In this document: positions 1 to 7,906 of the stretch, piece after piece | Position numbering within the stretch: the first letter of the stretch is position 1 | How the letters are laid out: each line of letters opens with the position of its first letter | From: Enterococcus silesiacus | GTDB taxonomy: Bacteria > Bacillota > Bacilli > Lactobacillales > Enterococcaceae | Assembly (NCBI GenBank): GCA_001465115.1 | Contig: CP013614.1 | Coordinates: 1,612,001 to 1,676,000, forward strand | Length of the DNA stretch: 64,000 bases | Direction: 5' to 3' | The notes under the pieces: model-generated | Databases searched by the model: none | What the model was told of the DNA's origin: nothing | What the model saw: the letters and a program-made list of their open reading frames with translations, nothing else | Made by a program: the position numbers and the translations under genes

Positions 1-816
1 ATAGCTAGTATCTGTTGCATAGACACCAGTTAACGCTTTTGTCGCTTCACGATAGCTAACGGCATTGGCTTTCCAAGTACCTGAATAAATCGTTTTATTT
101 GAATCGATGCCTTCTTTCATCAACTTAGCATAATCTTCAAATGATTCTTTGTAACCAGGATATTTTTTAAACGCAGCATCAATTGTGTACCAATTGCCTG
201 AACCGTCATCTTCTTGTGTAGAAAAGATAACTTTCTCGCCTTTGTATTCACCTTTGATACCAAATAGATTATGATACGGTTGTTGGCTTAAATCGCTATT
301 GCCAGAACCTGTCTCCAAAATTGCTTGAGCAATCATAACAGAAGCATATAGATCATTTTTTTGACCAACGGCACGCGCTTTTTCTCCGATTCGGCGAATA
401 AATGTTTCCGTGGGCTCATTTTTTACGATCTTAATTGCTTGATCCAATTGTGCTTCAGTAGGCGCGTGATCAGCTGTTGGCTGAACAGGTTGTTCTTCTG
501 GTGCTGTTTCAATTGGAGTACTTGGTTGTGGCGCTACTGGGACTTCCTCATGGCTACTTGCAGGAGGTTGCACTTCCTCTGAAGATTCCGTACTCTCATT
601 AGTTGTTGTTTCAGTAGTACTAGTTTCTTCTTCTGAAGTAGATGAATCAGTCGTCGTTGGCTCTTCTGTAGACGAACTTTCTGTTGTTTCAGCCGGAGCT
701 TCTTCCACAGTTCCTGAATCTGACTGGGTTAATTCATCCGCATGACTAATTACTGGTACTAAATTAACACTGAGTAGTACACAAATCATCTGGAGTGATA
801 AAATTTTTCTTTTCAT
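1..816 (-). CDS. Autolysin, N-acetylglucosaminidase (GH73), 3' end beyond the window
   Basis: The minus-strand frame is open from an ATG at 816 to the window edge, so only about 272 N-terminal residues are visible. A signal peptide comes first (MKRKILSLQMICVLLSV, cleavage likely after SHA), then a Ser/Thr/Glu/Pro-rich linker to about residue 125, then a glucosaminidase domain with AQAILETGSGNSDLS carrying the presumed catalytic Glu, followed by YHNLFGIKG. The architecture resembles enterococcal AtlA, which ends in LysM repeats; that part lies outside the window. An ATG four bases upstream (820) is closed by a stop after 18 codons, so 816 is the start; a GAGAGGA ribosome site precedes it. The protein is predicted to be secreted and to cleave peptidoglycan glycan strands during cell separation. 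Family call is firm; the exact orthologue is not. Confidence 0.85.
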   Translation of the reverse strand, partial: MKRKILSLQMICVLLSVNLVPVISHADELTQSDSGTVEEAPAETTESSSTEEPTTTDSSTSEEETSTTETTTNESTESSEEVQPPASSHEEVPVAPQPSTPIETAPEEQPVQPTADHAPTEAQLDQAIKIVKNEPTETFIRRIGEKARAVGQKNDLYASVMIAQAILETGSGNSDLSQQPYHNLFGIKGEYKGEKVIFSTQEDDGSGNWYTIDAAFKKYPGYKESFEDYAKLMKEGIDSNKTIYSGTWKANAVSYREATKALTGVYATDTSY

Positions 817-886
817 TCATTTTAATTCCTCTCACATGTATTAAAGATTCCAATACTTTATTTCTAGAATCTATCACTCATTTTTT

Positions 887-1060
887 AGGCCGGTTGTCTG
901 TTGTTTTTAAGCGGTAAGGCAACCCTATAATAATTTTTAAACCCCTGACTTTTGCTTTCATTAAATCCAATCAGTAAAGCATCCTGAGTGTAGGAATATC
1001 ATGCATTCCTGATCAGCTCCGTGCTTTCTTGAGGTTCCTCCATATGTCCACCTGCCTCAT
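887..1060 (-). promoter_or_regulatory. Structured leader of the autolysin gene, possible c-di-AMP (ydaO-type) riboswitch
   Basis: Read on the minus strand, this stretch carries GGAGGAACC at about 1041-1033, GGAGCTGATC at about 1020-1011, a hairpin AGGAAT/ATTCCT, AGGGTTGCC at about 926-918 and ACAGACAACC near 902-892. The order and partial sequence match conserved ydaO blocks (GGAGGAACC, GGGGUUAAUC, AGGGAUACC, ACAGCUAAC). The two ends AGGCAGG and CCGGCCT can pair with one mismatch. Known ydaO elements often control cell wall hydrolases, which fits the downstream gene. The segment between the second and third blocks is longer than usual and contains an extra hairpin, so this may be a variant or a different leader RNA. 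No intrinsic terminator is obvious after it. Confidence 0.35.
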
Positions 1061-1100
1061 ATCTCTAAAAATCACATTTAACCTTCTATAAGTTGAACTT

Positions 1101-1109
1101 ATTTTACCA
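1101..1109 (-). promoter_or_regulatory. Extended -10 promoter for the autolysin leader
   Basis: On the minus strand the sequence reads TATGGTAAAAT, a TG-N-TAAAAT extended -10, about 290 bases before the autolysin start. Transcription would begin near 1094 and include the whole structured leader. The same string occurs upstream of relQ at 45989-45998. The -35 region is poor. Confidence 0.45.
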
Positions 1110-1260
1110 TAAGTAGCAGCTAAAATCTTGTACTTGACTCAAAAAAACTTGAATTTTCCTCAAAAATTCATTATTTAGACACAGATTTGACTATTTATAG
1201 CAATTATCCGTATTTTTTTAAGCAAAACGCTTATTCATGCCGAAAAGTTAGTCAATAAAT

Positions 1261-1320
1261 TAAAAATTGGTCTGAGACATCATAACTCGCAACGTTATGC
1301 CTCAGACCTCTAAAATTTTA
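1261..1320. repeat. Intergenic palindrome of the AACTC/GAGTT family
   Basis: The stem is GGTCTGAG paired with CTCAGACC, with an inner CATAAC/GTTATG pair and flanking AAAATT/AATTTT. It lies 3' of the ABC transporter operon and may end its transcription. Related palindromes occur at 18832, 29364 and 42097. The rest of the 710-base gap (817-1527) holds only the leader and promoter above; I see nothing else in 1320-1527. Confidence 0.6.
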
Positions 1321-1527
1321 ATAAACGGTAGAAAAATTTTTTTTCAAACCTTATTGCCTTATTCTAAAACAAACACAACTTCACGGTTCCACGCTAACTA
1401 TTCTCCTTATACATAGTATTATTTCAAATTGAATACTTGTGGTTTATTTCATGTTAGAATACATCAAATAAATAAGCTAGCAAACTTCAGACATCATACT
1501 AATGTTGAAAAATTTGTGAATCAACTT

Positions 1528-2688
1528 CTAAGAGAATTTCCAATTTTTCATGCGCAGATAGGAAATAATATCCAGAACTAACTTTGAAATGAGTAAAAAT
1601 AAGAATAGTAAGCTTGCATTTAAAATAAACGAATCAAAAATATAATTGTCAGATGACAGCAACAGCATCACATTTTTAGGATTGGAAAAATTTATTGGAA
1701 AAAGAAATAATAATTTGTTTACCAATCCATTTCTGATTAGCTCTTTCAATAGAGAAGGAAGAAAATAGATTGCTAATGACAGAGCGAAAGCTGCCATTGG
1801 TGTTTTGGATAGTGCTGATGCGAAAAAACTCAAACTTGCTATAAATAATATACCAATTATTTGTAATCCAAGAATAAAGAAATAGACTTGCCAATGTGTC
1901 CAAGCTAACGGAAAATCCCCTAAATCGAAGCTGAAATTGGTCTGTATATTGGAGCTGCCACCTGACAGATCAAATAAGAAAGAAAGAACACCAAAATTAA
2001 TGAGTTGAAAAAATAGCAATAGTGCTACTGAAACAATAATTCCCACTCCAATTTTCGACGAATTCATTTTGTTTCGGCCATACTTAGTAGTAAACAGTAA
2101 CTGATTAATATTTTTACTGGTATCTTCAGAAAAAAGTTGTGAACAAATTAAAATAACTAAAATACTAGAAAGTATAAAAACATGCCCAGTAACCTTAAAT
2201 AGATCAGTCCAAGGAACAAAATTTCCTAGCTTTAAAGGCTTATCAAACTTCTTAAAATTAAGTGTTTCAATTTTTTTTAGAGGAATGTCTTCAATTGACA
2301 AAGGTGTATCATTTTCTAAACTAGTATTTAGATAATCAGAGAAGCTGGGTATTCCACCTTTAATAAACGTTTGCCCCATTTCCCAGTAAAAGGGATAAAA
2401 TGAAAAATCTTCATCTTTTGCCTCTTGTTGGCGTGATAACAGATAATCAGCTATAATAATTTTTACTTTTTCATTAGTAAAATCTCCAGAATATTTTTCT
2501 TGAATGGTCTGGTCAATATTTTTTTGATAACCACCTTTTACGTTTTGACTCTGAGAATGATAATTTTGGCTGTAAATATACCCTACAAAAAGAATCCCGA
2601 TTAAAATAAACAAGCTAGCAACGATTCCTCCTATTGTAGCTTTACTTGTACGAATTTTTTCAAATTCAAATTTAAATAATTGTCTCAC
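1528..2688 (-). CDS. ABC-2 type transporter permease
   Basis: This 386-residue membrane protein has one N-terminal membrane segment (about residues 20-40), a large external loop to about residue 165, and then five hydrophobic segments, the layout of ABC-2 or BcrB-like permeases. Its ATG overlaps the stop of the upstream ATPase gene by four bases (ATGA), so the two are translationally coupled and presumably form one exporter. It is the last gene of the sigma-factor operon. The substrate cannot be read from the sequence; by analogy with BcrAB-type systems, export of or protection from a peptide antibiotic is a reasonable guess, not a demonstration. Confidence 0.8.
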   Translation of the reverse strand: MRQLFKFEFEKIRTSKATIGGIVASLFILIGILFVGYIYSQNYHSQSQNVKGGYQKNIDQTIQEKYSGDFTNEKVKIIIADYLLSRQQEAKDEDFSFYPFYWEMGQTFIKGGIPSFSDYLNTSLENDTPLSIEDIPLKKIETLNFKKFDKPLKLGNFVPWTDLFKVTGHVFILSSILVILICSQLFSEDTSKNINQLLFTTKYGRNKMNSSKIGVGIIVSVALLLFFQLINFGVLSFLFDLSGGSSNIQTNFSFDLGDFPLAWTHWQVYFFILGLQIIGILFIASLSFFASALSKTPMAAFALSLAIYFLPSLLKELIRNGLVNKLLFLFPINFSNPKNVMLLLSSDNYIFDSFILNASLLFLFLLISKLVLDIISYLRMKNWKFS

Positions 2689-3560
2689 TGCTCAATTCCC
2701 TCCTCTCTAAAGTAATAAAGATACAAATCTTCCAACGTTGGCGACACTTTATAAGCAGTTTGAAAGGGCATTTCTTTTGAGACAATCCGAATTACTACAC
2801 CGTTCTCAGCGTGTTTTTGATTACTGATCGTATAAGTCTGCATTAATTCATGCACTTGCTCCTCAGCAACAACACATTCCCAAACAGCTGTTTCTATTTC
2901 TTTCAGTAGTTCTTTTGGCGTCCCTCTATTCACTAAAGAGCCCTTTTTCAACACTAGAATTTCATCAGAGATGTACTCGACATCTGATACAATATGTGTG
3001 GAAAGGATAACGATTTTTTCTTTAGAAAAAGAAGAAATGAGATTTCGGAAACGAACTCTTTCTTTTGGATCCAATCCCACAGTCGGTTCATCAAGAATTA
3101 AAATTTCAGGATCGTTGATCATTGCCTGTGCAATCCCCAAACGTTGTTTCATTCCTCCAGAATATTGCTTGATTTTTTTATTTTTCACTTCCGCCAATCC
3201 AACCATCGTTAATAGTTCGAGGGTTCTTTTTTTCGCCATAGTCTTATTAAGTCCCTTTAATGCAGCAATGTACAGCATAAACTTCAGGCCTGAAAAATCA
3301 GCATAATAACGAAAATCTTGTGGTAAAAAGCCTAAAATACTACGATAGGCTTCTGTTTGCAACTGGATGTCTTTATGGTTATAGTGTATTTCACCACGTG
3401 TTGGTTTCATTAATCCACAAATAACACGAAAAAGCGTTGTTTTTCCTGCGCCATTCGCCCCTAAAAGTCCATAAACGCCTGGTTTTAAACTAAATGAAAG
3501 ATTATTTAAAACTTGAACATTATCGTATTCTTTAGATACGTTGCTTATCTTTAACTCCAT
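2685..3560 (-). CDS. ABC transporter ATP-binding protein (BcrA-like)
   Basis: A 291-residue ATPase with Walker A GANGAGKTT near residue 34, Q-loop FLPQDF, signature YSGGMKQR, Walker B ILILDEPT and switch STHIVSD. After the nucleotide-binding domain there is a C-terminal extension of about 80 residues, typical of the drug and lantibiotic exporter ATPases. The gene starts 3 bases after the membrane protein gene 3563-4300 and overlaps the permease start by 4 bases, so it is the third gene of the operon. It should power the permease at 1528-2688 from the cytoplasmic face. Family assignment is certain; substrate unknown. Confidence 0.9.
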   Translation of the reverse strand: MELKISNVSKEYDNVQVLNNLSFSLKPGVYGLLGANGAGKTTLFRVICGLMKPTRGEIHYNHKDIQLQTEAYRSILGFLPQDFRYYADFSGLKFMLYIAALKGLNKTMAKKRTLELLTMVGLAEVKNKKIKQYSGGMKQRLGIAQAMINDPEILILDEPTVGLDPKERVRFRNLISSFSKEKIVILSTHIVSDVEYISDEILVLKKGSLVNRGTPKELLKEIETAVWECVVAEEQVHELMQTYTISNQKHAENGVVIRIVSKEMPFQTAYKVSPTLEDLYLYYFREEGIEQ

Positions 3561-3562
3561 AA

Positions 3563-4300
3563 TTAATTAGTCCCCTTGTTCATTTGATAGATTTGCACGT
3601 ATACCACATAAATCAAAGCACAGCTTGTTAAAAGTAAACCTGTTCCCCAATAAGCCATAGAAAGATTATAAACATTGAGCAGATTAGTCAGTACAAAACT
3701 TATGCCACCGACAACTCCTGCTATGATCCAAAGTATCTCTTGACGCATATTATTACGCCAAAACGTTAAGGTAGAAAATAAAAGAATACAAAAAATATTG
3801 AACGGAACGAGTAGATACAAAAGCACTCGCAAAAGCGGGATCGATAAGGTTATATTTGAGAGCAGTGACATCAACAGGATCAAAACAATATCAACACTCC
3901 CAAAAACAATTAATTTCATTAAGGTATGCTGGCTTAAATCATATTTAAAACTTTGTTCAAGCTCCCACATTCCTGAAACAAAACTTTTATATAACTCATC
4001 TAAAAAGAAGAGAATAGAGAAAATTAAAAGAAGCAGATAGCTATTCATAATCATTTTGAATGAGGTTTGATATAAAATATGAATATTTACTGTGGCAATT
4101 ATTAATAACAAAATAAAACATTGCATTACCCATGTTTTTACTTGAATAAATTGAAGCGTTGATAGGAAAAGATTTAGATAGGAATGCTGGTTCATCTGTT
4201 TTTTTGCCATAATGCTTTTCCCCATCGCAATTGTTTCCAGACGCCCTTTCTCATTTGGTAAAATACGATAAGTTTTCAAATCTTCTACTTTTTTAGCCAT
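3563..4300 (-). CDS. Six-helix membrane protein of the sigma-factor/ABC operon, possible anti-sigma factor
   Basis: The start is placed at the ATG at 4300 rather than 4321 because AAGGAG lies directly before it and inside the longer version; the ATG overlaps the last codons of the sigma gene, a sign of coupled translation. The 245-residue product (MAKKVEDLKTYRILPNEKG...) has a cytoplasmic N-terminal stretch of about 65 residues and then six hydrophobic segments. I recognise no family motif. A membrane protein encoded directly after an ECF sigma factor is often its anti-sigma partner, with the soluble N-terminus holding the sigma factor; it could equally be an extra transporter subunit. Confidence 0.7.
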   Translation of the reverse strand: MAKKVEDLKTYRILPNEKGRLETIAMGKSIMAKKQMNQHSYLNLFLSTLQFIQVKTWVMQCFILLLIIATVNIHILYQTSFKMIMNSYLLLLIFSILFFLDELYKSFVSGMWELEQSFKYDLSQHTLMKLIVFGSVDIVLILLMSLLSNITLSIPLLRVLLYLLVPFNIFCILLFSTLTFWRNNMRQEILWIIAGVVGGISFVLTNLLNVYNLSMAYWGTGLLLTSCALIYVVYVQIYQMNKGTN

Positions 4301-4850
4301 CCCAAAACTCCTTTCGTTCAAGAACTTTTCTTAATTTTTTTAATCCTTGGTGGATTCTTGATTGAGCTGTCGGCACAGAAACACCGGTAATTTCAGCAAT
4401 TTCCTTTACTTTAAAGCTATGGTAATATTTTAAGATGACAGCTTCTCGTTGCAAGGGATTTAATAAATCCAAGGCTTCTTGAATCATTTTATTGCGTTCT
4501 TTGTCAATTAGTTCATTCCCGACTGACAGTTTATTATCTGAAGGAAGCAGGTAATCTTCATACTGCTGTTCATCAAATTTTTTCTTAGTGGTGTAGTTAT
4601 GACAGGTATTAACCGCAATCGTAAAAAGATAGTTATAAAATTTTCCGCTGAATCGATACCTATGAATATTTTCTACTAGCTTCAAAAAAATATCTTGCGT
4701 TAGATCAGCTGCAAGTAATCGATTTCCAAAGCATCTTCTTACACAATAGGAAAAAATTGAATCATAATATTTATTCACTAAACTTTCCCATGCAGTTGGA
4801 TCACCATTTTTAATTTTTTGAATTAAAAAAAAGTCATTGATCCAAATCAC
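4293..4850 (-). CDS. ECF-type RNA polymerase sigma factor
   Basis: The 185-residue protein shows sigma region 2 (LVNKYYDSIFSYCVRRC...ADLTQDIFLKLVE, with NYLFTIAVNTC) and sigma region 4 (LLNPLQREAVILKYY...SVPTAQSRIHQGLKKLR), with no region 3, as in ECF factors. I choose the GTG at 4850 (AAGGAAG five bases before it) over upstream ATGs at 4904 and 4874, because a promoter-like motif at 4879-4908 would otherwise sit inside the gene. The next gene overlaps its end. The protein probably directs transcription of its own operon and of the acyltransferase gene, whose upstream region carries the same motif. The inducing signal is unknown; envelope stress is the usual theme. Confidence 0.85.
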   Translation of the reverse strand: MIWINDFFLIQKIKNGDPTAWESLVNKYYDSIFSYCVRRCFGNRLLAADLTQDIFLKLVENIHRYRFSGKFYNYLFTIAVNTCHNYTTKKKFDEQQYEDYLLPSDNKLSVGNELIDKERNKMIQEALDLLNPLQREAVILKYYHSFKVKEIAEITGVSVPTAQSRIHQGLKKLRKVLERKEFWDG

Positions 4851-4878
4851 CTTCTTCCTTAAATCCCTTTTCATATAG

Positions 4879-4908
4879 ATTAACAAACTAAAAGAGAAAA
4901 TCATTTAA
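4879..4908 (-). promoter_or_regulatory. Putative ECF sigma autoregulatory promoter (copy 1)
   Basis: Minus-strand TAAATGATTTT, nine bases, then TTTGTTAAT. Exactly the same two blocks with the same nine-base gap occur at 6021-6050, while the nine-base spacers differ. The arrangement suits a -35 element (TGATTTT) and a -10 element (GTTAAT) placing the start near 4872, about 20 bases before the GTG of the sigma gene. Confidence 0.65.
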
Positions 4909-4943
4909 TAATTGCTAATTTTTTTGCTTAATCCTTTTATACT

Positions 4944-5984
4944 TTAAAGGCATCTATTCGCATCAGGATATCGTAACTGTTTCTTACATATAGATGCTTT
5001 GTCTGTTATCAAAAAATAAATTAATGGACATATGAGACCGATGATTAGCCTAATTATCCCTAACTTACTTGCCGCTAAATCTTTATAATCTCTAATCAAG
5101 AAATTAAATATTTCAATTGGAATCATATGAAAAAAGTAGATGCTTTGCCCGATTTTCTGAAACTTTTGAGAATATTTTAAAGAACCTTTGATTTTCAATA
5201 GTGTTGAAAATATAATTGTACCAAGTGGAATTAAAGATAATAGAAAATTTTTATCCAATCCTTGATTTTGATAGATTATGGTTCCTTCCATAACCCAAAT
5301 CACTACAACAGAAACCACGATCCTTTTTTTATATTTTTTTAAAAGAGGTAATTTATTTTGAGTGTCACTTATGTAAAACCCAATTAATACAAAGATAATT
5401 CCAAAAAACAGACCATTTTTAGTTGTAATAAAAACCGAAAAAAATGGACGATATACCGTTTCTAGGAAAGTATCTTTTAAGTAGCCATAATAGGTTTCAC
5501 CTGATCCAACGAAATACAGAATGATTGCTATTAGAAAAGAACTCTTATACCCTAAACTTTTTATTAGTTTACTTCCTAGAAATAACGATAAGAGCAACGC
5601 AGGGAAATACCACAGGTGATAAAATACCCCTGAATAAAATAGTCCAATGATTAAAGCAATAGGAATCTTCCATAGCTCTAAATAAAGTTTTTGAGTTAGC
5701 CAACAAAATCCGAATGGCAAATAAACTATACTTAAAACTAGATACTTTTTAGTAAAGTTACTAATCCATTTTTGAGCCTTTTCAGAAGAACGAATCATTT
5801 TTTTCCTATAAAAATATGCACTTGTTATAAAGTAAAGAGGAACTGCCACTCGACAGACCATGCTTTTTATAAAAAAATGGTGGAAAGGCTTATCAGTAAT
5901 AGTACCTACATGCACTATTACCACCATGATTGCGCATATAAATTGCATAATATCTAGTGCTGCATACCTCGTTTTATTTTCCAT
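4944..5984 (-). CDS. Membrane acyltransferase, acyltransferase-3 family
   Basis: The 346-residue protein begins with RYAALDIMQFICAIMVVIVHVG, the usual start of acyltransferase-3 proteins with the conserved His in the first membrane segment, followed by SMVCRVAVPLYFITSAYF and about nine more hydrophobic segments. There is no C-terminal SGNH domain, so it is unlike OatA. Such enzymes acetylate or succinylate cell-surface glycans, teichoic acids or lipids; the membrane part of VanT-type racemases is related. AAGGAG precedes the ATG. Its promoter region matches that of the sigma gene, and its stop is only 94 bases from the sigma start, so it is probably part of the same stress regulon. Confidence 0.8.
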   Translation of the reverse strand: MENKTRYAALDIMQFICAIMVVIVHVGTITDKPFHHFFIKSMVCRVAVPLYFITSAYFYRKKMIRSSEKAQKWISNFTKKYLVLSIVYLPFGFCWLTQKLYLELWKIPIALIIGLFYSGVFYHLWYFPALLLSLFLGSKLIKSLGYKSSFLIAIILYFVGSGETYYGYLKDTFLETVYRPFFSVFITTKNGLFFGIIFVLIGFYISDTQNKLPLLKKYKKRIVVSVVVIWVMEGTIIYQNQGLDKNFLLSLIPLGTIIFSTLLKIKGSLKYSQKFQKIGQSIYFFHMIPIEIFNFLIRDYKDLAASKLGIIRLIIGLICPLIYFLITDKASICKKQLRYPDANRCL

Positions 5985-6020
5985 AAAAGTCTCCTTTTTT
6001 GATTTTATATCTCACCATTC

Positions 6021-6050
6021 ATTAACAAAAATAGCAGGAAAATCATTTAA
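6021..6050 (-). promoter_or_regulatory. Putative ECF sigma promoter (copy 2) for the acyltransferase gene
   Basis: Minus-strand TAAATGATTTT, nine bases, TTTGTTAAT, identical in both blocks and in spacing to the element at 4879-4908. Predicted transcription start near 6014, about 30 bases before the ATG at 5984. Confidence 0.65.
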
Positions 6051-6194
6051 AAAGAGCTTACTTTTTTTAATTAATAGGGACTAAGCTTTTATTAAGAGAA
6101 TAAACCGTTATATATAAATTGTTTATTTTAGCCAACTCTTCTGCCTTGCAGATAATGCCCACACTTTTCTAGCCTAAGTCTTTTAGAATAAAAA

Positions 6195-6245
6195 TCTAAA
6201 AAAGCACAGATAAAAGCAAATTTAACTCTGCCTTTATCCGCACTT
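6195..6245 (-). terminator. Intrinsic terminator of the GH43-SipW-TasA operon
   Basis: On the minus strand a 17-pair stem with some G-U pairs (AAGTGCGGATAAAGGCA against TGCTTTTATCTGTGCTT) is followed by TTTTTT. It lies just after the stop of the last operon gene at 6275. Confidence 0.85.
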
Positions 6246-6274
6246 CTTATTTTATTCATTCGCTAATAATCCGC

Positions 6275-6982
6275 CTACTTTTCCCTTCCACGAGCCAGTA
6301 ATTCTTGTAAACGAGCTTGTCCATTTGAAATTGTCCGTTTACTTGCTTGAACGTCAGTCAACTCCTCAAATGACAGCCCGAATTCATCCCTCAAAGCTCC
6401 ATCAATCACTTGGGTTGCCCTTAAAAGTGCGCCGATTTTAATTTCAGCTTCTTGGTATTTATTTCCCATAGTTTCACCATTGTAGTCTACGTCTGTATTA
6501 ACAGCTAAACTAGCACCGGCTTCTATTAAAACATACAGTTGACCTGCAGTATCTTTGAACCAATAGACATCTTCATTATCCGTATAATCGCCTGAAGTCG
6601 GTGCTAAAGATAACTTAATAGCATTGCTAGTGTCACTAGTAAACTGACGCTCTTCAACTGGAATGACCGTCAATTGATCATCAGCATAGACAAACTTAAT
6701 TTGAGAACTATTGTCAATTTTTACCATTGCAGGAATGTCGCCTTCGTTACGAATTGTCCCCTTAATTTCTGAATAAGTACCTGGTTCAAAGACCTTAGGA
6801 TCGGATAATTCTTCAAAACTAGCAGCAATCTTTAATTTCCCCATCGTGACATCTTGCTTCATCTCTATCCGAGCTGTCCACCATGCGTAAGTTGCCCCAA
6901 GCGTCACTAAAACAATCGCTATACCTGTCAACACTAATTTCATATTTTTGTTTTTCAACAAATTTTCCACTTTACTCCTCAT
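6275..6982 (-). CDS. TasA/CalY-like protein with SipW-type signal peptide
   Basis: The 235-residue product has a positively charged N-terminus and LVTLGATYAWWTARIE, the typical signal of SipW substrates with cleavage expected near GATYA. The following domain (MGKLKIAASFEEL...FEPGTYSEIKGTIRNEGDIPAMVKID) resembles the TasA/camelysin beta-sandwich, with the usual motif about new or extra mass relative to the wall being exported unfolded. A charged helical tail of about 45 residues ends the protein. The gene overlaps the signal peptidase gene by 11 bases. In Bacillus such proteins form amyloid-like or beta-donated extracellular fibres of the biofilm matrix; fibre formation here is an inference. 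Confidence 0.8.
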   Translation of the reverse strand: MRSKVENLLKNKNMKLVLTGIAIVLVTLGATYAWWTARIEMKQDVTMGKLKIAASFEELSDPKVFEPGTYSEIKGTIRNEGDIPAMVKIDNSSQIKFVYADDQLTVIPVEERQFTSDTSNAIKLSLAPTSGDYTDNEDVYWFKDTAGQLYVLIEAGASLAVNTDVDYNGETMGNKYQEAEIKIGALLRATQVIDGALRDEFGLSFEELTDVQASKRTISNGQARLQELLARGREK

Positions 6983-7523
6983 TTAGATTCCTCATTTCTA
7001 CTTTTATCCCCTGTTCATTTGAAGCTGTCTTTTTCATTAATAATGTGAAAAAATAACTTAGTAGTATCAAAAGAAATACACTCAATAGAAAAGCTGTCAA
7101 TCCGCGAGTTGTTCCTATCAGTAGAAAGAATGAGCCAAGATAGGGAATTGAAAAAACAACTTTCCCAACAATCGCTTCCTTGCGGCGTTGTCCTTGATCT
7201 GGAAACTCATTCGTATCTCCTTTTGTTTTATAAACAGCATCTTGACCGTTTTCAGCAATATCAACAACACGATGCGTGACATTTTCCCCGGCAGTTTCAA
7301 AGGTTACAACATCACCAACTGCTACTTCTTCATTAGTTTCCTTAATGAAGATAAGACTATTTTTAGGTATTTTAGGTGACATACTATCACTCATCACAAC
7401 ACGCAATTGATAGCCAAAATAGCTAACACCATTTGTAATTCGCAGGTTAAGTGAAAATAGAATAAGAGCAATGATCACAAACAAATAGACTTTAGCAAGA
7501 AATCGCCCAAGTTTTCTCATCAT
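6972..7523 (-). CDS. sipW: Signal peptidase I, SipW/ER type
   Basis: A 183-residue membrane protease with a leading membrane segment (residues 10-27) and a second one near 135-163. The motif VVMSDSMSPKIPKNSL carries the presumed nucleophile Ser47, and NVTHRVVD carries His84 in place of the general-base Lys of ordinary bacterial enzymes, the mark of the SipW/ER class. TKGDTNEFPD is the conserved Asp region. It overlaps the upstream gene by 4 bases and the downstream TasA-like gene by 11 bases, so it almost certainly processes that protein, and perhaps the small protein 7520-7885, at the outer face of the membrane. Confidence 0.9.
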   Translation of the reverse strand: MMRKLGRFLAKVYLFVIIALILFSLNLRITNGVSYFGYQLRVVMSDSMSPKIPKNSLIFIKETNEEVAVGDVVTFETAGENVTHRVVDIAENGQDAVYKTKGDTNEFPDQGQRRKEAIVGKVVFSIPYLGSFFLLIGTTRGLTAFLLSVFLLILLSYFFTLLMKKTASNEQGIKVEMRNLNEE

Positions 7524-7885
7524 TGCTCTCCTTCCTGTTGTAATTCAGCATCCGCTTGCCCACGGCTTTCTATTTCAGAATCTTGTGTTGGTTGCTCCTC
7601 TAGTCCTTTTTCACTCGTAATTGTCCACTCAAGCGAGCTACTAGTACCCTCAACTAAACTATTGGTTATTGCTTCAACTTCAATTGATTCACTAAATATC
7701 GAATGTTCATTTGTTGATGTATTCTCACTATCCAAAGAATCTGTTGTTGCTTTGGATATATTTTTTGTTGTACCATAATCTATTGGTAAATAAAATGTGA
7801 AATAACGGGAGGCCCCACTTACACCTAGTGGAAAAATAATACTTAATATCAGTAAGCTAATGATAACTTTCCATTTTCGGTTCAT
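7520..7885 (-). CDS. Small membrane-anchored or secreted Ser/Thr/Glu-rich protein, TapA-like position
   Basis: I use the ATG at 7885 (AAGGATGG nine bases before it); a TTG at 7903 has no ribosome site. The 121-residue product starts with a basic and then hydrophobic segment (residues 5-26) and continues as a low-complexity stretch rich in Ser, Thr and Glu. No known domain is visible. It sits between the GH43 gene (21 bases away) and sipW (4-base overlap). In the Bacillus tapA-sipW-tasA operon the corresponding gene encodes a fibre anchor or nucleator; the same role here would rest on position and composition alone. Confidence 0.65.
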   Translation of the reverse strand: MNRKWKVIISLLILSIIFPLGVSGASRYFTFYLPIDYGTTKNISKATTDSLDSENTSTNEHSIFSESIEVEAITNSLVEGTSSSLEWTITSEKGLEEQPTQDSEIESRGQADAELQQEGEQ

Positions 7886-7906
7886 TGGCACCCATCCTTC
7901 CAATTT

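Noticed and set aside
361..582. Plus-strand 73-codon frame
   Set aside because: It is antisense to the Ser/Thr-rich linker and catalytic part of the autolysin gene and has no ribosome site.
6021..6050. Ordinary SigA promoter for the acyltransferase gene
   Set aside because: The shared blocks do not resemble TTGACA or TATAAT, and their exact duplication before the sigma gene is better explained by ECF recognition.
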